From positions 1 through 42,276 of the forward strand of contig CAKTVG010000024.1 of the NCBI GenBank assembly GCA_934622035.1: DNA of 42,276 nt. The letters are read 5' to 3'. The notes beneath the pieces were generated by a model. It ran no database searches, was not told the origin of the DNA, and was given only the letters and a program-made list of their open reading frames with translations. Made by a program: the position numbers and the translations under genes. Within the stretch, counting starts at the first letter, position 1, and each line of letters starts with the position of its first letter. Origin of the DNA: an uncultured Oscillospiraceae bacterium. GTDB lineage: Bacteria > Bacillota > Clostridia > Oscillospirales > Oscillospiraceae. Shown here one piece after another: positions 7,507 to 16,253 of this stretch.

Positions 7507-8550
7507 ATGGAACAGCCCTTTTCCCCCTATCTCAATCCGCAGCTGCCCGTGATGTGGCAGCCGACGCCCGAGCAGCTTGCACAGCAGGAACGGGAGCAGC
7601 GGCGCAGACTTGTGCGCGGCCGCACGAACCGCGTCACGGCGATGGTATTTCTCTATCTTGGCATTCTGACGCTGGGCGCCGGCCTCGGCTCTCTGGTCGT
7701 GCGGGTCATTCGTTCCGTCGGCTTTGTCGGCAGTCTGGAGGAGATTCTGTCGGAGGCAGTCGGCAGCCTGACGGATTCTCTGAACTCCGGCTTGGGCTAC
7801 CTTGTGGCGCTTCCGCCGATTTTTCTGATGATTTTCCTCTGGAAAAGGAAACCCTTTTTCCGCAACGTTCTGTTTTCCACGCGGCGGAAAATGCGCTTCG
7901 GAAGACTGTTATTTCTGATTTCTCTTCTGTTTCTGGCACAGGCAGGTGCGGATCTTCTGGACAGAGGCTTTTCCTACCTCTGGCAGGGACTCGGCCTGCC
8001 GGAGGGCGAGTCGGCGCTGCATGTGGAGGACAGCATCAGTATGCTGATCTATGCCGGGATCGGTGCGCCGGTGATCGAGGAGCTGCTTTTCCGCGGCGCG
8101 GTCATGCGCTCCTTCCAGAATTTCGGAAAGGGCTTTGCCATTCTTGCGTCTACCGTCCTTTTCAGCGTGATGCATGGCAACTTTTCCCAGATCCCCTTTG
8201 CCTTTGCCGCAGGTCTGGTGCTAGGCTATACGGCGATGGAGTATAACATCTGGTGGAGCATTTTCCTGCACTTTTTCAACAACGCCATTCTGGCGGACGC
8301 GCTGCCGCGGCTCTGCAATCTGATTCCCTATGGCAATTGGATTTACACTGGCCTGATCTACGCCGTCGGACTGGCGGGGCTGGTGTTGTGCATCGTGCAA
8401 GGCAGAAAGATACGCGCTTACCGCCGGGAAAATGCGATTCAGTCCGGCTGCATGAAGGGCTTCTTTTCTGCGCCGACGCTGATTCTCATGCTCTGCTACG
8501 GCCTGGGCAGCGCGGTTTTGCTGGCTGTTCTGGAAATCCTATTTGTATAA
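7507..8550 (+). CDS. CPBP family intramembrane metalloprotease
   Basis: A 347-residue polytopic membrane protein. The start at 7507 (MEQPFSPYLNP) is six bases after GAGAGG; a TTG two codons earlier is too close to that site. An N-terminal cytoplasmic tail of about 45 residues is followed by hydrophobic helices. All three CPBP (Abi/Rce1-like) motifs are present: EELLFR (191-196), FSVMH (219-223) and HFFNN (255-259), which supply the glutamate, histidines and asparagine of the active site. The family cleaves prenylated or membrane substrates or acts in bacteriocin immunity; the substrate here is unknown. It is the last gene of the flavoprotein operon and is followed by a strong terminator. Confidence 0.88.
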   Translation: MEQPFSPYLNPQLPVMWQPTPEQLAQQEREQRRRLVRGRTNRVTAMVFLYLGILTLGAGLGSLVVRVIRSVGFVGSLEEILSEAVGSLTDSLNSGLGYLVALPPIFLMIFLWKRKPFFRNVLFSTRRKMRFGRLLFLISLLFLAQAGADLLDRGFSYLWQGLGLPEGESALHVEDSISMLIYAGIGAPVIEELLFRGAVMRSFQNFGKGFAILASTVLFSVMHGNFSQIPFAFAAGLVLGYTAMEYNIWWSIFLHFFNNAILADALPRLCNLIPYGNWIYTGLIYAVGLAGLVLCIVQGRKIRAYRRENAIQSGCMKGFFSAPTLILMLCYGLGSAVLLAVLEILFV

Positions 8551-8555
8551 AGAAC

Positions 8556-8583
8556 CAGGATGCTTCGGCATCCTGATTTTTTT
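8556..8583 (+). terminator. Strong rho-independent terminator with UUCG loop
   Basis: Stem CAGGATGC / GCATCCTG closed by a TTCG tetraloop, followed by ATTTTTTT. Ends the 4694-8550 operon. Confidence 0.92.
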
Positions 8584-8594
8584 GCAGAATTTCG

Positions 8595-8623
8595 TTGCAC
8601 CGGAGCGCTTTCTGGTGTAATAT
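8595..8623 (+). promoter_or_regulatory. Sigma-A promoter for the recD2-mreB operon
   Basis: TTGCAC (8595-8600), 17 bp spacer, TAATAT (8618-8623), directly after the terminator of the upstream operon. Confidence 0.65.
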
Positions 8624-8676
8624 AGTATATGTACCTTTCTGCGCCTCTCGGCATACAATGGCCTGAGGTGATGGAG

Positions 8677-9018
8677 ATGACAATACTGATTGCGGCGCTC
8701 GCCGCCTGCGGTGTGTTTTTGATCTGCTGGTCGATCTTTGAAGCACTGCTGATGCCCCTGCCGGAGAAGGACACCTTTTTGCTGGTCTACCTGCGCGGGG
8801 ACGCAGCGCGGGTGCAGCAGCGCATCCGTGCCTGCGGTTGGCTGCGCGAACGGCGCGGCGTGCGCGGCAGGGTGATTTTTGTGGATACCGGCCTTTCTGA
8901 GGAGGCACGGTGCGCGGCCTTGCAGCTGACGCAGGGCGACGCGGCGATGCTTCTTTGCTGCGCCGGGGAAGAATACGGAATATTGGAGAAATGGAAGCGT
9001 GGAACAGGAACTGATTAG
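8677..9018 (+). CDS. Hypothetical single-pass membrane protein
   Basis: A 113-residue protein not assigned to a family. Residues 2-27 are a hydrophobic helix (MTILIAALAACGVFLICWSIF), followed by a basic and cysteine-containing cytoplasmic-type domain with LPEKDTFLLVYLRG and GRVIFVDTGLSEEA. The ATG at 8677 lies eight bases after GAGG of GAGGTGA; an ATG at 8671 abuts that site and is less likely. The gene overlaps the recD2 start by 20 bp, so it is translationally coupled to it. No function can be proposed beyond a membrane-anchored small protein; conserved position next to recD2 should be examined. Confidence 0.7.
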   Translation: MTILIAALAACGVFLICWSIFEALLMPLPEKDTFLLVYLRGDAARVQQRIRACGWLRERRGVRGRVIFVDTGLSEEARCAALQLTQGDAAMLLCCAGEEYGILEKWKRGTGTD

Positions 9019-11185
9019 CGGTACGATTGCCGCGGTTGTTTTTCAGAACCCGGAGAACGGGTATGCGGTGATTAAGCTCGACAGCGAGGAGGGCGGTCTG
9101 ATTACGGTTGTCGGGACGATTCCCGCGCCGGCGGCAGGAGAACGTCTGATCGTGACCGGTAAATGGAGCACGCATTCCAACTATGGCCGCCAGTTTGAGG
9201 CGGAATTTCTGGAGCGGCTGCTGCCCGACGGACGCAGCGAGATTTTGGCGTACCTTTCCTCCCGCGCGGTGCGCGGAATCGGCCCAAAGACGGCGGAGAA
9301 GATCGTCGCCGCCTTCGGAGACGACAGCCTGAAGGTGCTCGAGCGCACGCCCGAGCGCCTTGCCGAGATTCCCGGCATTTCCATGAAAAAGGCGCTGGAG
9401 ATGGGCATGTCCTTCCGCCGCCAGGTCGGCGTGCGGCATTTGATCGAATTCCTTGGCGGCTATCACATCCCGGCGGAGATTGCCGTGCAGCTCTATCGCG
9501 CTTATGGCGAGGACGCGCTCGAACGCGTTCAGGAAAACCCCTATCTCTTGATTCAGCCGGAATTTGGCGCCGCCTTTTCTCAGGCGGACGCACTGGCGCT
9601 GGAGCTGGGCTTCGACGGAGACGATGCGCGCCGCGTTGAGGCGGGGGTTCTGTTTGAGCTGCGCCACAACCTCGGCAACGGGCACAGCTTCCTCCCGGCG
9701 GACAAGCTGACCGCCGCGACGGCGGCCCTTCTGGAGCTGGACAGTACGCTGGTTACAGAGGCGATGGATCGCCTTTGCGAGCTGGGGCGCATCGAGCTGG
9801 ACGAAATTGCCGGGCTGAAGGCAGTGTACCTGCCGGAGTATTACGAGGCGGAGCAGTACATCACGCACAGGATCCGGCAGATGACCGGGGCCCGGCCGGA
9901 AAGCACCCAGGTTTCTATAGCAGCCATCGAGGCGGCAAACGGAATCCGCTACGCCGAAAAGCAGTGCGAGGCAATCTGTACGGCGGCACAGGAGCGGATC
10001 ATGATCCTGACCGGCGGCCCCGGCACCGGCAAGACGACGACTCTGGCGGGCATTCTGACGCTCTTTGACCGCCGAGGGCTGGAAACGCTCCTTGCCGCGC
10101 CCACGGGACGCGCCGCCAAGCGCCTGTCCGAGTTGACGGGCAGAGACGCCTCGACCATCCACCGCCTGCTGGAAACACAGATTTCTCCGGAGACGGGGGA
10201 AATGGTCTTCCAGCGCGACGAGGACGACCCGCTCAAGTGCGACGCACTGATCGTGGACGAGATGTCCATGGTGGATGTGCTTTTGATGCACAGCCTGCTT
10301 TTGGCGCTGCCGGAGAAGGCAAAGCTGATTCTCGTGGGCGACCCTGACCAGCTTCCCAGCGTCGGCGCGGGGCGGCTGTTCTCTGATCTGATCACGAGCG
10401 GCGCGGTGAAAACCATCTGCCTGACCGAGATTTTCCGGCAGGCGCAGCAAAGCTTGATCGTTATGAACGCGCACGCCGTCAACCGCGGCGAGCTGCCGGT
10501 GCTGACGGTGAAGGACCGCGATTTCTTCTTTATGAAGCGGCGCACGCCGGAGGCGGTGGTGCAGACCATCGCCGAGCTTTGCTCTCGCCGCCTGCCGCAG
10601 AATATGGGCATCCGACCGGAGGATATCCAGGTCATCAGCCCGACGCGGAAGGGCGAGACGGGAACGGTCAACCTCAACCGCGTGCTGCAAGCGGCGCTGA
10701 ATCCGCCCGCGCCTGCGAAAAAGGAGAAATTCTGCGGAGAAATTTGCTTCCGCGAGGGCGACCGGGTGATGCAAATCCGCAATAATTATGATATACTATG
10801 GAAAAAGCAGGGCGGCGGCGCCGGAACCGGCATTTTCAATGGCGACATCGGCACCATTCAGAAAATCGATCTGAATGAGGATCAGATCACCATTCTTTTT
10901 GACGACCGCGAGGTCGTCTACGATTCGGACATGCTGCCGGAGTTGGAGCTTGCCTATGCCATTACGGCGCACAAGAGCCAGGGCAGCGAGTATAAAACGG
11001 TCATCTTTGCCGTGTTTGGCGGTGCGCCTATGCTGCTGACCCGAGGCGTGCTTTATACCGCTATCACGCGGGCACGGGAGCTGCTGATTCTTGTCGGCAA
11101 TGAGGAGGTCGTCGCGCAGATGACCTTCAATAACCGCCGGGATAAGCGCTACAGCGGCCTGCGCCGGCGGCTGATGCAGGAGTGA
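8999..11185 (+). CDS. recD2: ATP-dependent RecD2-like DNA helicase
   Basis: A 728-residue SF1B 5'-to-3' DNA helicase of the RecD2 class, which acts without RecBC in replication fork repair and mismatch repair. The N-terminal part (1-75) has the OB-like domain (GTIAAVVFQNPENGYAVI), then helix-hairpin-helix elements (AVRGIGPKTAEKIVAAFG, IPGISMKKAL). Walker A GGPGTGKTTT is at 339-348, motif II DEMSMVD near 420, GDPDQLPSVGAG follows, and the C-terminal motif is AYAITAHKSQGSEY. The start is GTG at 8999 with GGAG ten bases upstream, inside the previous gene. Length and motif order match the family. Confidence 0.95.
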   Translation: MEQELISGTIAAVVFQNPENGYAVIKLDSEEGGLITVVGTIPAPAAGERLIVTGKWSTHSNYGRQFEAEFLERLLPDGRSEILAYLSSRAVRGIGPKTAEKIVAAFGDDSLKVLERTPERLAEIPGISMKKALEMGMSFRRQVGVRHLIEFLGGYHIPAEIAVQLYRAYGEDALERVQENPYLLIQPEFGAAFSQADALALELGFDGDDARRVEAGVLFELRHNLGNGHSFLPADKLTAATAALLELDSTLVTEAMDRLCELGRIELDEIAGLKAVYLPEYYEAEQYITHRIRQMTGARPESTQVSIAAIEAANGIRYAEKQCEAICTAAQERIMILTGGPGTGKTTTLAGILTLFDRRGLETLLAAPTGRAAKRLSELTGRDASTIHRLLETQISPETGEMVFQRDEDDPLKCDALIVDEMSMVDVLLMHSLLLALPEKAKLILVGDPDQLPSVGAGRLFSDLITSGAVKTICLTEIFRQAQQSLIVMNAHAVNRGELPVLTVKDRDFFFMKRRTPEAVVQTIAELCSRRLPQNMGIRPEDIQVISPTRKGETGTVNLNRVLQAALNPPAPAKKEKFCGEICFREGDRVMQIRNNYDILWKKQGGGAGTGIFNGDIGTIQKIDLNEDQITILFDDREVVYDSDMLPELELAYAITAHKSQGSEYKTVIFAVFGGAPMLLTRGVLYTAITRARELLILVGNEEVVAQMTFNNRRDKRYSGLRRRLMQE

Positions 11186-11189
11186 GAGT

Positions 11190-11846
11190 ATGAGGCTGTT
11201 TCGCTGGCTGCTCGACCTATTGTACCCGCCGAAGTGCGTCTTCTGCGGGAAGCTGCTGAAGGAAAACGAGACGGAGCTGTGCGCCCACTGCCGCGCGTCT
11301 TTGCCGGAGGTTTCCGGCCCGGTCAAACGGGGCGAGTTTTTCAGCTCCTGCTGCTGCGTATACTATTACGAGGATGCGGTGCGCGAGTCCATTCTGCGAT
11401 ATAAGTTCCGGTCCATGCGGCAATATGCCGGGGCCTATGCGCGCCTGCTTGCCATGCGCCTTCTGCGGCAGGGCGGCGAGTACGACCTGATCACTTGGGT
11501 TCCTGTCAGCGCCAAACGGCGCAGGAAGCGCGGTTACGATCAGGCGGAGCTCCTCGCGCGGCAGACTGCGGCGGAGCTTGGCATTCCCTGCGGGCAGACG
11601 CTGCGCAAGCTGCGTGATACGCCCGCGCAGTCCGGTCTTCCGGACGCAGCGGCACGGCGTGCAAACGTCTCCGGCGTTTATGCGCCGGTCGCGCCCGAAC
11701 GCTTTGCCGGTAAGCGGATTCTTTTGATCGACGATGTGATGACGACCGGGGCGACGCTTTCGGAGTGCAGCAAAACGCTGCGCCTGGCCGGTGCGGCGGA
11801 GATTTCCTGCGCTGCGTTGGCCGTGACCCGGAAAAACCAGAAATAG
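11190..11846 (+). CDS. comFC: ComF family phosphoribosyltransferase-like protein
   Basis: A 218-residue protein with the ComFC/GntX architecture: an N-terminal zinc ribbon (C16-x2-C19 and C31-x2-C34, CVFCG...CAHC) followed by a type I phosphoribosyltransferase fold with RRKRGYDQAELLA and the PRPP loop ILLIDDVMTTGATLSEC near residue 178. ComFC is needed for DNA uptake in Bacillus and other competent bacteria, probably for single-strand DNA handling at the membrane; in many genomes the gene occurs without the rest of competence. Here it follows recD2 by 4 bp, which fits a DNA-processing role. No comFA helicase gene is adjacent. Confidence 0.9.
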   Translation: MRLFRWLLDLLYPPKCVFCGKLLKENETELCAHCRASLPEVSGPVKRGEFFSSCCCVYYYEDAVRESILRYKFRSMRQYAGAYARLLAMRLLRQGGEYDLITWVPVSAKRRRKRGYDQAELLARQTAAELGIPCGQTLRKLRDTPAQSGLPDAAARRANVSGVYAPVAPERFAGKRILLIDDVMTTGATLSECSKTLRLAGAAEISCAALAVTRKNQK

Positions 11847-11857
11847 TAGGTGACAAT

Positions 11858-12889
11858 ATGATTATGTTCTCAAAGGACCTCGGAATTGACCTTGGTACCT
11901 CGAATGTTTTGATTTATGCGGCAGGAAAGGGCGTCGTACTGCGTGAGCCGTCCGTGGTTGCGTTGGATAAAAACAGCGGAAAGATCTTGCAGGTCGGCGC
12001 GGCGGCGCGGAGTATGCTCGGCAGAACGCCCGGCAATGTTGCTGCCATCCACCCCCTTCAGGACGGCGTGATCTCGGATTACGAGCTTACGGCGCAGATG
12101 CTAACGGAGATGATTCGCAGGGTCGTGCGCTTTTCCGTCGTCAAGCCGCGCATGATCGTCTGTGTGCCCAGCGGCATCACGGAGGTCGAGGAGCGCGCGG
12201 TCATTCAGGCGGCGATGGAGGCGGGCGCACGCCGCGTCTATCTCATTGAAGAGCCGTTGGCGGCGGCGCTCGGCGCGAATCTGGACATCAGCGCGCCGGA
12301 GGGGCATATGGTCGTGGACATCGGCGGCGGCACGACGGACATCGGCGTAATCACCATGAACGGCGTGGCGGTTTCCTCGTCGATTAAGACGGCGGGTATC
12401 GCCTTTGATGAAGCGATCGTGAAATACGTCCGCAAGCGCTTCGGCGTAATCATCGGTGCGAACACTGCCGAGGAGATCAAGCTCTCCATTGGCTGCGTCA
12501 GCCCGCGCCCGGCTAGCCTGACCATGATGGTCAAGGGCAGAGACGTGCGCTCCGGTCTTGCGCATGAGGTGACGATCACCTCTGAGGAGATCATGGAGGT
12601 TCTGCGCCGCCCGGCACGGCAAATCGCCGACAAGGTGCTCGACGTGCTCGAGCAGGCGACGCCGGAGCTGGTCGCGGATATTTCGAAAAACGGCATCCTG
12701 CTCACCGGCGGCGGCAGTCAGCTCTGGGGTATGGATCAGGTGCTGCGTGACAGGACGGAGATGCCCTGCGTTGTGGCAGACGACGCCGATTCCTGCGTGG
12801 CCTACGGCTGCGGAAAGAGCCTCGGCTGGATGAACCACATGCAGGAGGGAACCATTAATATATCCCGCAGAAGATTATTAAAAGAATGA
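11858..12889 (+). CDS. mreB: Rod shape-determining protein, MreB/Mbl family
   Basis: A 343-residue bacterial actin. The nucleotide-binding elements are clear: DLGIDLGTSNVLIY (7-20), VVDIGGGTTDIGVI near 150 and the C-terminal GILLTGGGSQLWGMDQVL. MreB filaments organise lateral wall synthesis under the membrane. The ATG at 11858 follows AGGTGA of the extended Shine-Dalgarno; a second ATG at 11864 is also possible. mreC and mreD do not follow, so this is one of the solitary mreB/mbl paralogs common in Firmicutes. It is 11 bp after comFC and 63 bp before a membrane-bound polysaccharide deacetylase, linking it to envelope functions. Confidence 0.93.
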   Translation: MIMFSKDLGIDLGTSNVLIYAAGKGVVLREPSVVALDKNSGKILQVGAAARSMLGRTPGNVAAIHPLQDGVISDYELTAQMLTEMIRRVVRFSVVKPRMIVCVPSGITEVEERAVIQAAMEAGARRVYLIEEPLAAALGANLDISAPEGHMVVDIGGGTTDIGVITMNGVAVSSSIKTAGIAFDEAIVKYVRKRFGVIIGANTAEEIKLSIGCVSPRPASLTMMVKGRDVRSGLAHEVTITSEEIMEVLRRPARQIADKVLDVLEQATPELVADISKNGILLTGGGSQLWGMDQVLRDRTEMPCVVADDADSCVAYGCGKSLGWMNHMQEGTINISRRRLLKE

Positions 12890-12952
12890 GGGGAACTTTG
12901 TCAGAAGGAATTCGTCAAACAGAAAAGATATGGAGTAAGGAGGGAATGGAGA

Positions 12953-14650
12953 ATGCCTGACAACCGTCAGCCGAATGACAGTGATCGCGCGCATCGCGCG
13001 TATGATTTTGATATGGATCAGGACTGGGATGTGGAAAAGTACCTCGCCCAGCGACAATCCGCAAACAATGCACAGCAGCGTCCGGCACCGGAGAATCGAA
13101 CTGAGCGTTATGACGAGGAACCGATGCAATTCCCGCGGCAGGAGAACCGTCAAAGGCCGAATACTGCGTACCGCCCGGAGCAGGGCTACCGCCGCCCGCA
13201 GCAGCGCCAGCCGGAGCCGCATTCCGGGAATAGCGGCTACCGCCGCCCTGCGAAAAAGAAAAAGAGCGGCAATGGAAAGCTCTACGCCGTTCTTGCGATA
13301 ATTCTTGTTTTGATTCTGATCGTTGTGATCTGGCTTGCAAAATCGCTTGGAAGCGCAGCGAAGAAGCCTGCGCCTTCCGCCAGCCAGGACTCCGTCCAGA
13401 CGGAGCCGAGCGAAACGGAGCCGCCGACGGAATCTGCAGAGGTACGCGCCGCCGCTTTGGTGCAGCAGGCCGATCTGCTGGCAGCGAGCTATGACTATGA
13501 CAACGCAATCGCCAAGCTGGAGGAATTCGGCAGCGGCTGGGAGCAGCAGCCGACGCTGGCGGAGGCAAAGCTTCGCTATAACAACGCAAAGCAGCAGACC
13601 GTCCGCTGGAACGACCCGAGAGAGATCACGCATGTCTTTTTCCATACGCTGATTGTGGATACCGACCGCGCCTTCGACTCCGATTACACGAACGCCGGCT
13701 ACAATCAGTACATGACCACGATCAAGGAATTTGAGGCCATGCTCAATGAGCTGTACAAGCGTGGCTTTGTGCTTGTGCGCATTCACGATCTGGTGCAGCT
13801 CAAAACGGACGAAAACGGCGAGGAATACTATGATGACGGCGACATCTACCTGCCGCCCGGCAAGACGCCTCTGGTCATGTCGCAGGACGATGTGAACTAC
13901 TATGAATACATGGTTGACGGTGACGAGGACCATCTTCCCGATGCAAAGGGCGACGGCTTTGCCGACCATATCATCGTCGGTGAGGATGGCTACCCCACCT
14001 GCACCTATGTGGACGCCAACGGCAACAAGCTCACGGGCGATTATGATCTGGTGCCCATCCTGGAAAAATTCTGCCAGGAGCATCCGGATTTCTCCTATCG
14101 CGGCGCACGTGCCATCATTGCGCTGACCGGCTATCAGGGCGCGTTCGGCTACCGCACGAACCCAAAGTGGGTGTCCGACGGTGTTATCACGCAGGCCGAG
14201 TTTGAAAAGCAGCAGGAGGAGGTCCGAAAGGTTGCGCAGTGCCTGCGCGACAAGGGCTGGGAGATCGGCAGCCACAGCTGGGGCCATATCAATTTCACCA
14301 ACGCCTCCGCCGAAAAAATTGCGGAGGATACGCAAAAATGGGAAGACCAAGTGGAGATGCTCGTCGGCGATACCGATATCTTCATCTATCCGCACGGCGC
14401 GGATATTGCTGGCATTGAGAAGTACTCCGGCGATAAATTCGACACACTTTACAATGCAGGCTTCCGCTTCTTCTGCAATGTCGATGGCTCGACGCCCCAT
14501 TGGGTGCAGATATGGAACAAGTACGTCCGTCAGGGTCGCCGCAATCTGGATGGCTACCGGATGTGGTACAACCCGGAGCTACTGGACGATCTGTTTGACG
14601 TCCAGGACGTGTGGGACGATGCAAGACCCACGCCGGTTCCCCCAATTTAA
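12953..14650 (+). CDS. Membrane-anchored polysaccharide deacetylase family protein
   Basis: A 565-residue protein with an N-terminal disordered, Gln/Arg/Pro-rich cytoplasmic region (1-105), one membrane helix (about 110-129), an acidic Ser/Thr/Glu linker, and an extracellular NodB-like domain (about 215-555). NodB motifs are recognisable: motif 1 as SQDD near 311-313 instead of the usual TFDDG, motif 2 SHSWGH near 439 (metal histidines) and motif 3 YPHGA near 480. The enzyme should deacetylate a cell-wall or capsular glycan, with the changed motif 1 leaving the paired aspartates. An AAGGAGG site lies nine bases before the ATG. It follows mreB and ends at a perfect palindromic terminator. Confidence 0.82.
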   Translation: MPDNRQPNDSDRAHRAYDFDMDQDWDVEKYLAQRQSANNAQQRPAPENRTERYDEEPMQFPRQENRQRPNTAYRPEQGYRRPQQRQPEPHSGNSGYRRPAKKKKSGNGKLYAVLAIILVLILIVVIWLAKSLGSAAKKPAPSASQDSVQTEPSETEPPTESAEVRAAALVQQADLLAASYDYDNAIAKLEEFGSGWEQQPTLAEAKLRYNNAKQQTVRWNDPREITHVFFHTLIVDTDRAFDSDYTNAGYNQYMTTIKEFEAMLNELYKRGFVLVRIHDLVQLKTDENGEEYYDDGDIYLPPGKTPLVMSQDDVNYYEYMVDGDEDHLPDAKGDGFADHIIVGEDGYPTCTYVDANGNKLTGDYDLVPILEKFCQEHPDFSYRGARAIIALTGYQGAFGYRTNPKWVSDGVITQAEFEKQQEEVRKVAQCLRDKGWEIGSHSWGHINFTNASAEKIAEDTQKWEDQVEMLVGDTDIFIYPHGADIAGIEKYSGDKFDTLYNAGFRFFCNVDGSTPHWVQIWNKYVRQGRRNLDGYRMWYNPELLDDLFDVQDVWDDARPTPVPPI

Positions 14651-14653
14651 AAC

Positions 14654-14699
14654 ATGTAAAAAGTCCGTTCCGGCAATTGCCGGAACGGACTTTTTACAT
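14654..14699. terminator. Bidirectional terminator, 46-bp perfect palindrome
   Basis: Two 23-base half sites with no mismatch; the GC core (GTCCGTTCCGGC) is flanked by AAAAA on one side and TTTTT on the other, so it forms a hairpin followed by a U-run on either strand. It separates the convergent deacetylase gene (plus) and the liv operon (minus). Confidence 0.95.
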
Positions 14700-14719
14700 C
14701 AGGAAGAACAAGGGTTCTG

Positions 14720-15418
14720 TCAGCCGCCGAGGTAGGCCTTCTTGACCTGCTCGCTGCTGGCAAGCTCTGCACCAGTGCCGGAGAGAGTGATCTTTCCGGT
14801 TTCCAGAACATAGGCCCGGTCTGCGACGCTCAGCGCCATACCGGCGTTCTGCTCGACGAGCAAAATGGTCGTGCCGCTGTCGTGCAGCTCACGGATGATG
14901 TCGAAGATCTGCTCGACCAGAATGGGCGCAAGCCCCATGGACGGCTCGTCCAGCATCAGAAGCTTGGGATGGATCATCAGGCCGCGGCCCATGGCAAGCA
15001 TCTGCTGCTCACCGCCGGAGAGCGTACCGGCGATCTGCTTGCGCCGCTCCTTCAGGCGGGGGAAGCGGGTGTAGATATCCTCGAGCGTATCGGAAATATC
15101 GTCCTTGCGCGTAAACGCACCCATTTCCAGATTTTCCTGCACAGTCATTTGCAGAAAAATCCGGCGTCCCTCCGGCACATGCGCCATGCCGTGGCGGACG
15201 AGGGTGTGCGCATCCGTGTGGGTAATATCCTTGTCCAGAAAGCGAATGCTGCCGGACTTCGGGTGCAGAAGACCGGAGACGGTTTTCAGCGTGGTGGATT
15301 TGCCTGCACCATTTGCGCCGATCAGCGCAACGGTTTCACCCTCGTGCACCTCAAAGGAGACGCCCTTGATGGCGTGGATCGCGCCGTAATAGACGTGGAT
15401 ATTGTCAACCTTCAGCAT
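14720..15418 (-). CDS. livF: Branched-chain amino-acid ABC transporter ATPase LivF
   Basis: A 232-residue ABC ATPase of the LivF type. Walker A GANGAGKST (K40), signature LSGGEQQMLAMGRGLM, Walker B LLMLDEPSMGLAP. The start ATG at 15418 (MLKVDNIHVYYG) is eight bases after AAGGAGG; an upstream in-frame ATG at 15454 would add 12 residues inside livG and has no such site. It powers uptake of leucine, isoleucine, valine or related amino acids together with LivG. It overlaps livG by 14 bp and is the last gene of the operon. Confidence 0.95.
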   Translation of the reverse strand: MLKVDNIHVYYGAIHAIKGVSFEVHEGETVALIGANGAGKSTTLKTVSGLLHPKSGSIRFLDKDITHTDAHTLVRHGMAHVPEGRRIFLQMTVQENLEMGAFTRKDDISDTLEDIYTRFPRLKERRKQIAGTLSGGEQQMLAMGRGLMIHPKLLMLDEPSMGLAPILVEQIFDIIRELHDSGTTILLVEQNAGMALSVADRAYVLETGKITLSGTGAELASSEQVKKAYLGG

Positions 15419-16253
15419 TTGCCGCGCCTCCTTTTTTGCCGAGATAGGCTTCAATGACTTCGGGATTCGAGCGGATCTGATCCGGTGTTCCCTTGGCGAT
15501 GATTTTGCCGTAGTTCACGACGGCAATGCCCTCGCAGACGCCCATGACCAGATTCATGTCGTGCTCGATGAGCATGATGGCGATCTGGAAGGTGTCGCGA
15601 ATCAGGCGAATGTGCTCCATCAGCTCGGACGTTTCCGAGGGGTTCATGCCTGCCGCCGGCTCGTCAAGCAGGATGATGGCGGGGTTTGTTGCCAGCGCAC
15701 GGACGATTTCCAACCGGCGCTGCGCGCCATAGGGCAGGCTGCCTGCACGCTGGTTGGCAAGATCGGCCATGCCCATGAAATCCAGCAGCTCCATGCAGCG
15801 CTCTCTGGCAATGCGTTCACTGCGGAAGTACTGCGGCGTATGCAGAAGCGAGGAGGCAAAGGAGCATTTGATGCCGTTGTGCATGCCGGCCTTGACATTG
15901 TCCAGGACTGACATGCTGCCGAACAGGCGGATGTTCTGGAAGGTACGGGCGATGCCCATGCGGTTGACCTGGGCGGTGGTCATGCCCTTGGTGTCCACGC
16001 CGCGCAGCAGAATCGTGCCGCGTGTGGGCTGATAGACATTGGTCAGAAGATTAAAGATGGTGGTTTTACCGGCGCCGTTCGGGCCGATCAGACCGGCAAT
16101 TTCCGTTGCGCCGATGGTGAGAGTGAACTTGTCCACCGCGGTCAGACCGCCGAAGTCGATGCCGAGATTGCGCACGTCCAGCACGGGCTGGCGGTGCAGG
16201 TCACGCTCCGGAATGATGGTGTCGGAGGGCATGGGGACCATTCTGGTATTCAT
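15405..16253 (-). CDS. livG: Branched-chain amino-acid ABC transporter ATPase LivG
   Basis: A 282-residue ABC ATPase of the LivG type. Walker A GPNGAGKTT (K63), LPYGAQRRLEIVRALA in place of the canonical signature as is usual for LivG, Walker B IILLDEPAAGMNP, and the LivG-specific C-terminus VNYGKIIAKGTPDQIRSNPE. The N-terminal 24 residues before the conserved VLDVRNL are longer than in many LivG proteins, but the ATG at 16253 has an AAGGGGG site seven bases upstream and overlaps the livM stop as ATGA, so I keep it. Partner of LivF beneath LivH/LivM. Confidence 0.95.
   Translation of the reverse strand: MNTRMVPMPSDTIIPERDLHRQPVLDVRNLGIDFGGLTAVDKFTLTIGATEIAGLIGPNGAGKTTIFNLLTNVYQPTRGTILLRGVDTKGMTTAQVNRMGIARTFQNIRLFGSMSVLDNVKAGMHNGIKCSFASSLLHTPQYFRSERIARERCMELLDFMGMADLANQRAGSLPYGAQRRLEIVRALATNPAIILLDEPAAGMNPSETSELMEHIRLIRDTFQIAIMLIEHDMNLVMGVCEGIAVVNYGKIIAKGTPDQIRSNPEVIEAYLGKKGGAANAEG

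Noticed and set aside
8486..10774. Very long open frame on the minus strand opposite recD2 and the small membrane gene
   Set aside because: It is the complement of clearly conserved coding DNA with GC-rich third positions; the translation is His/Arg/Ala/Gln-rich with no recognisable domain, crosses a terminator and two genes, and has no ribosome binding site.
12878..14500. 540-codon minus-strand frame opposite the polysaccharide deacetylase gene
   Set aside because: Plus-strand protein has the membrane helix and NodB motifs; the minus-strand protein has none and no start site signal.
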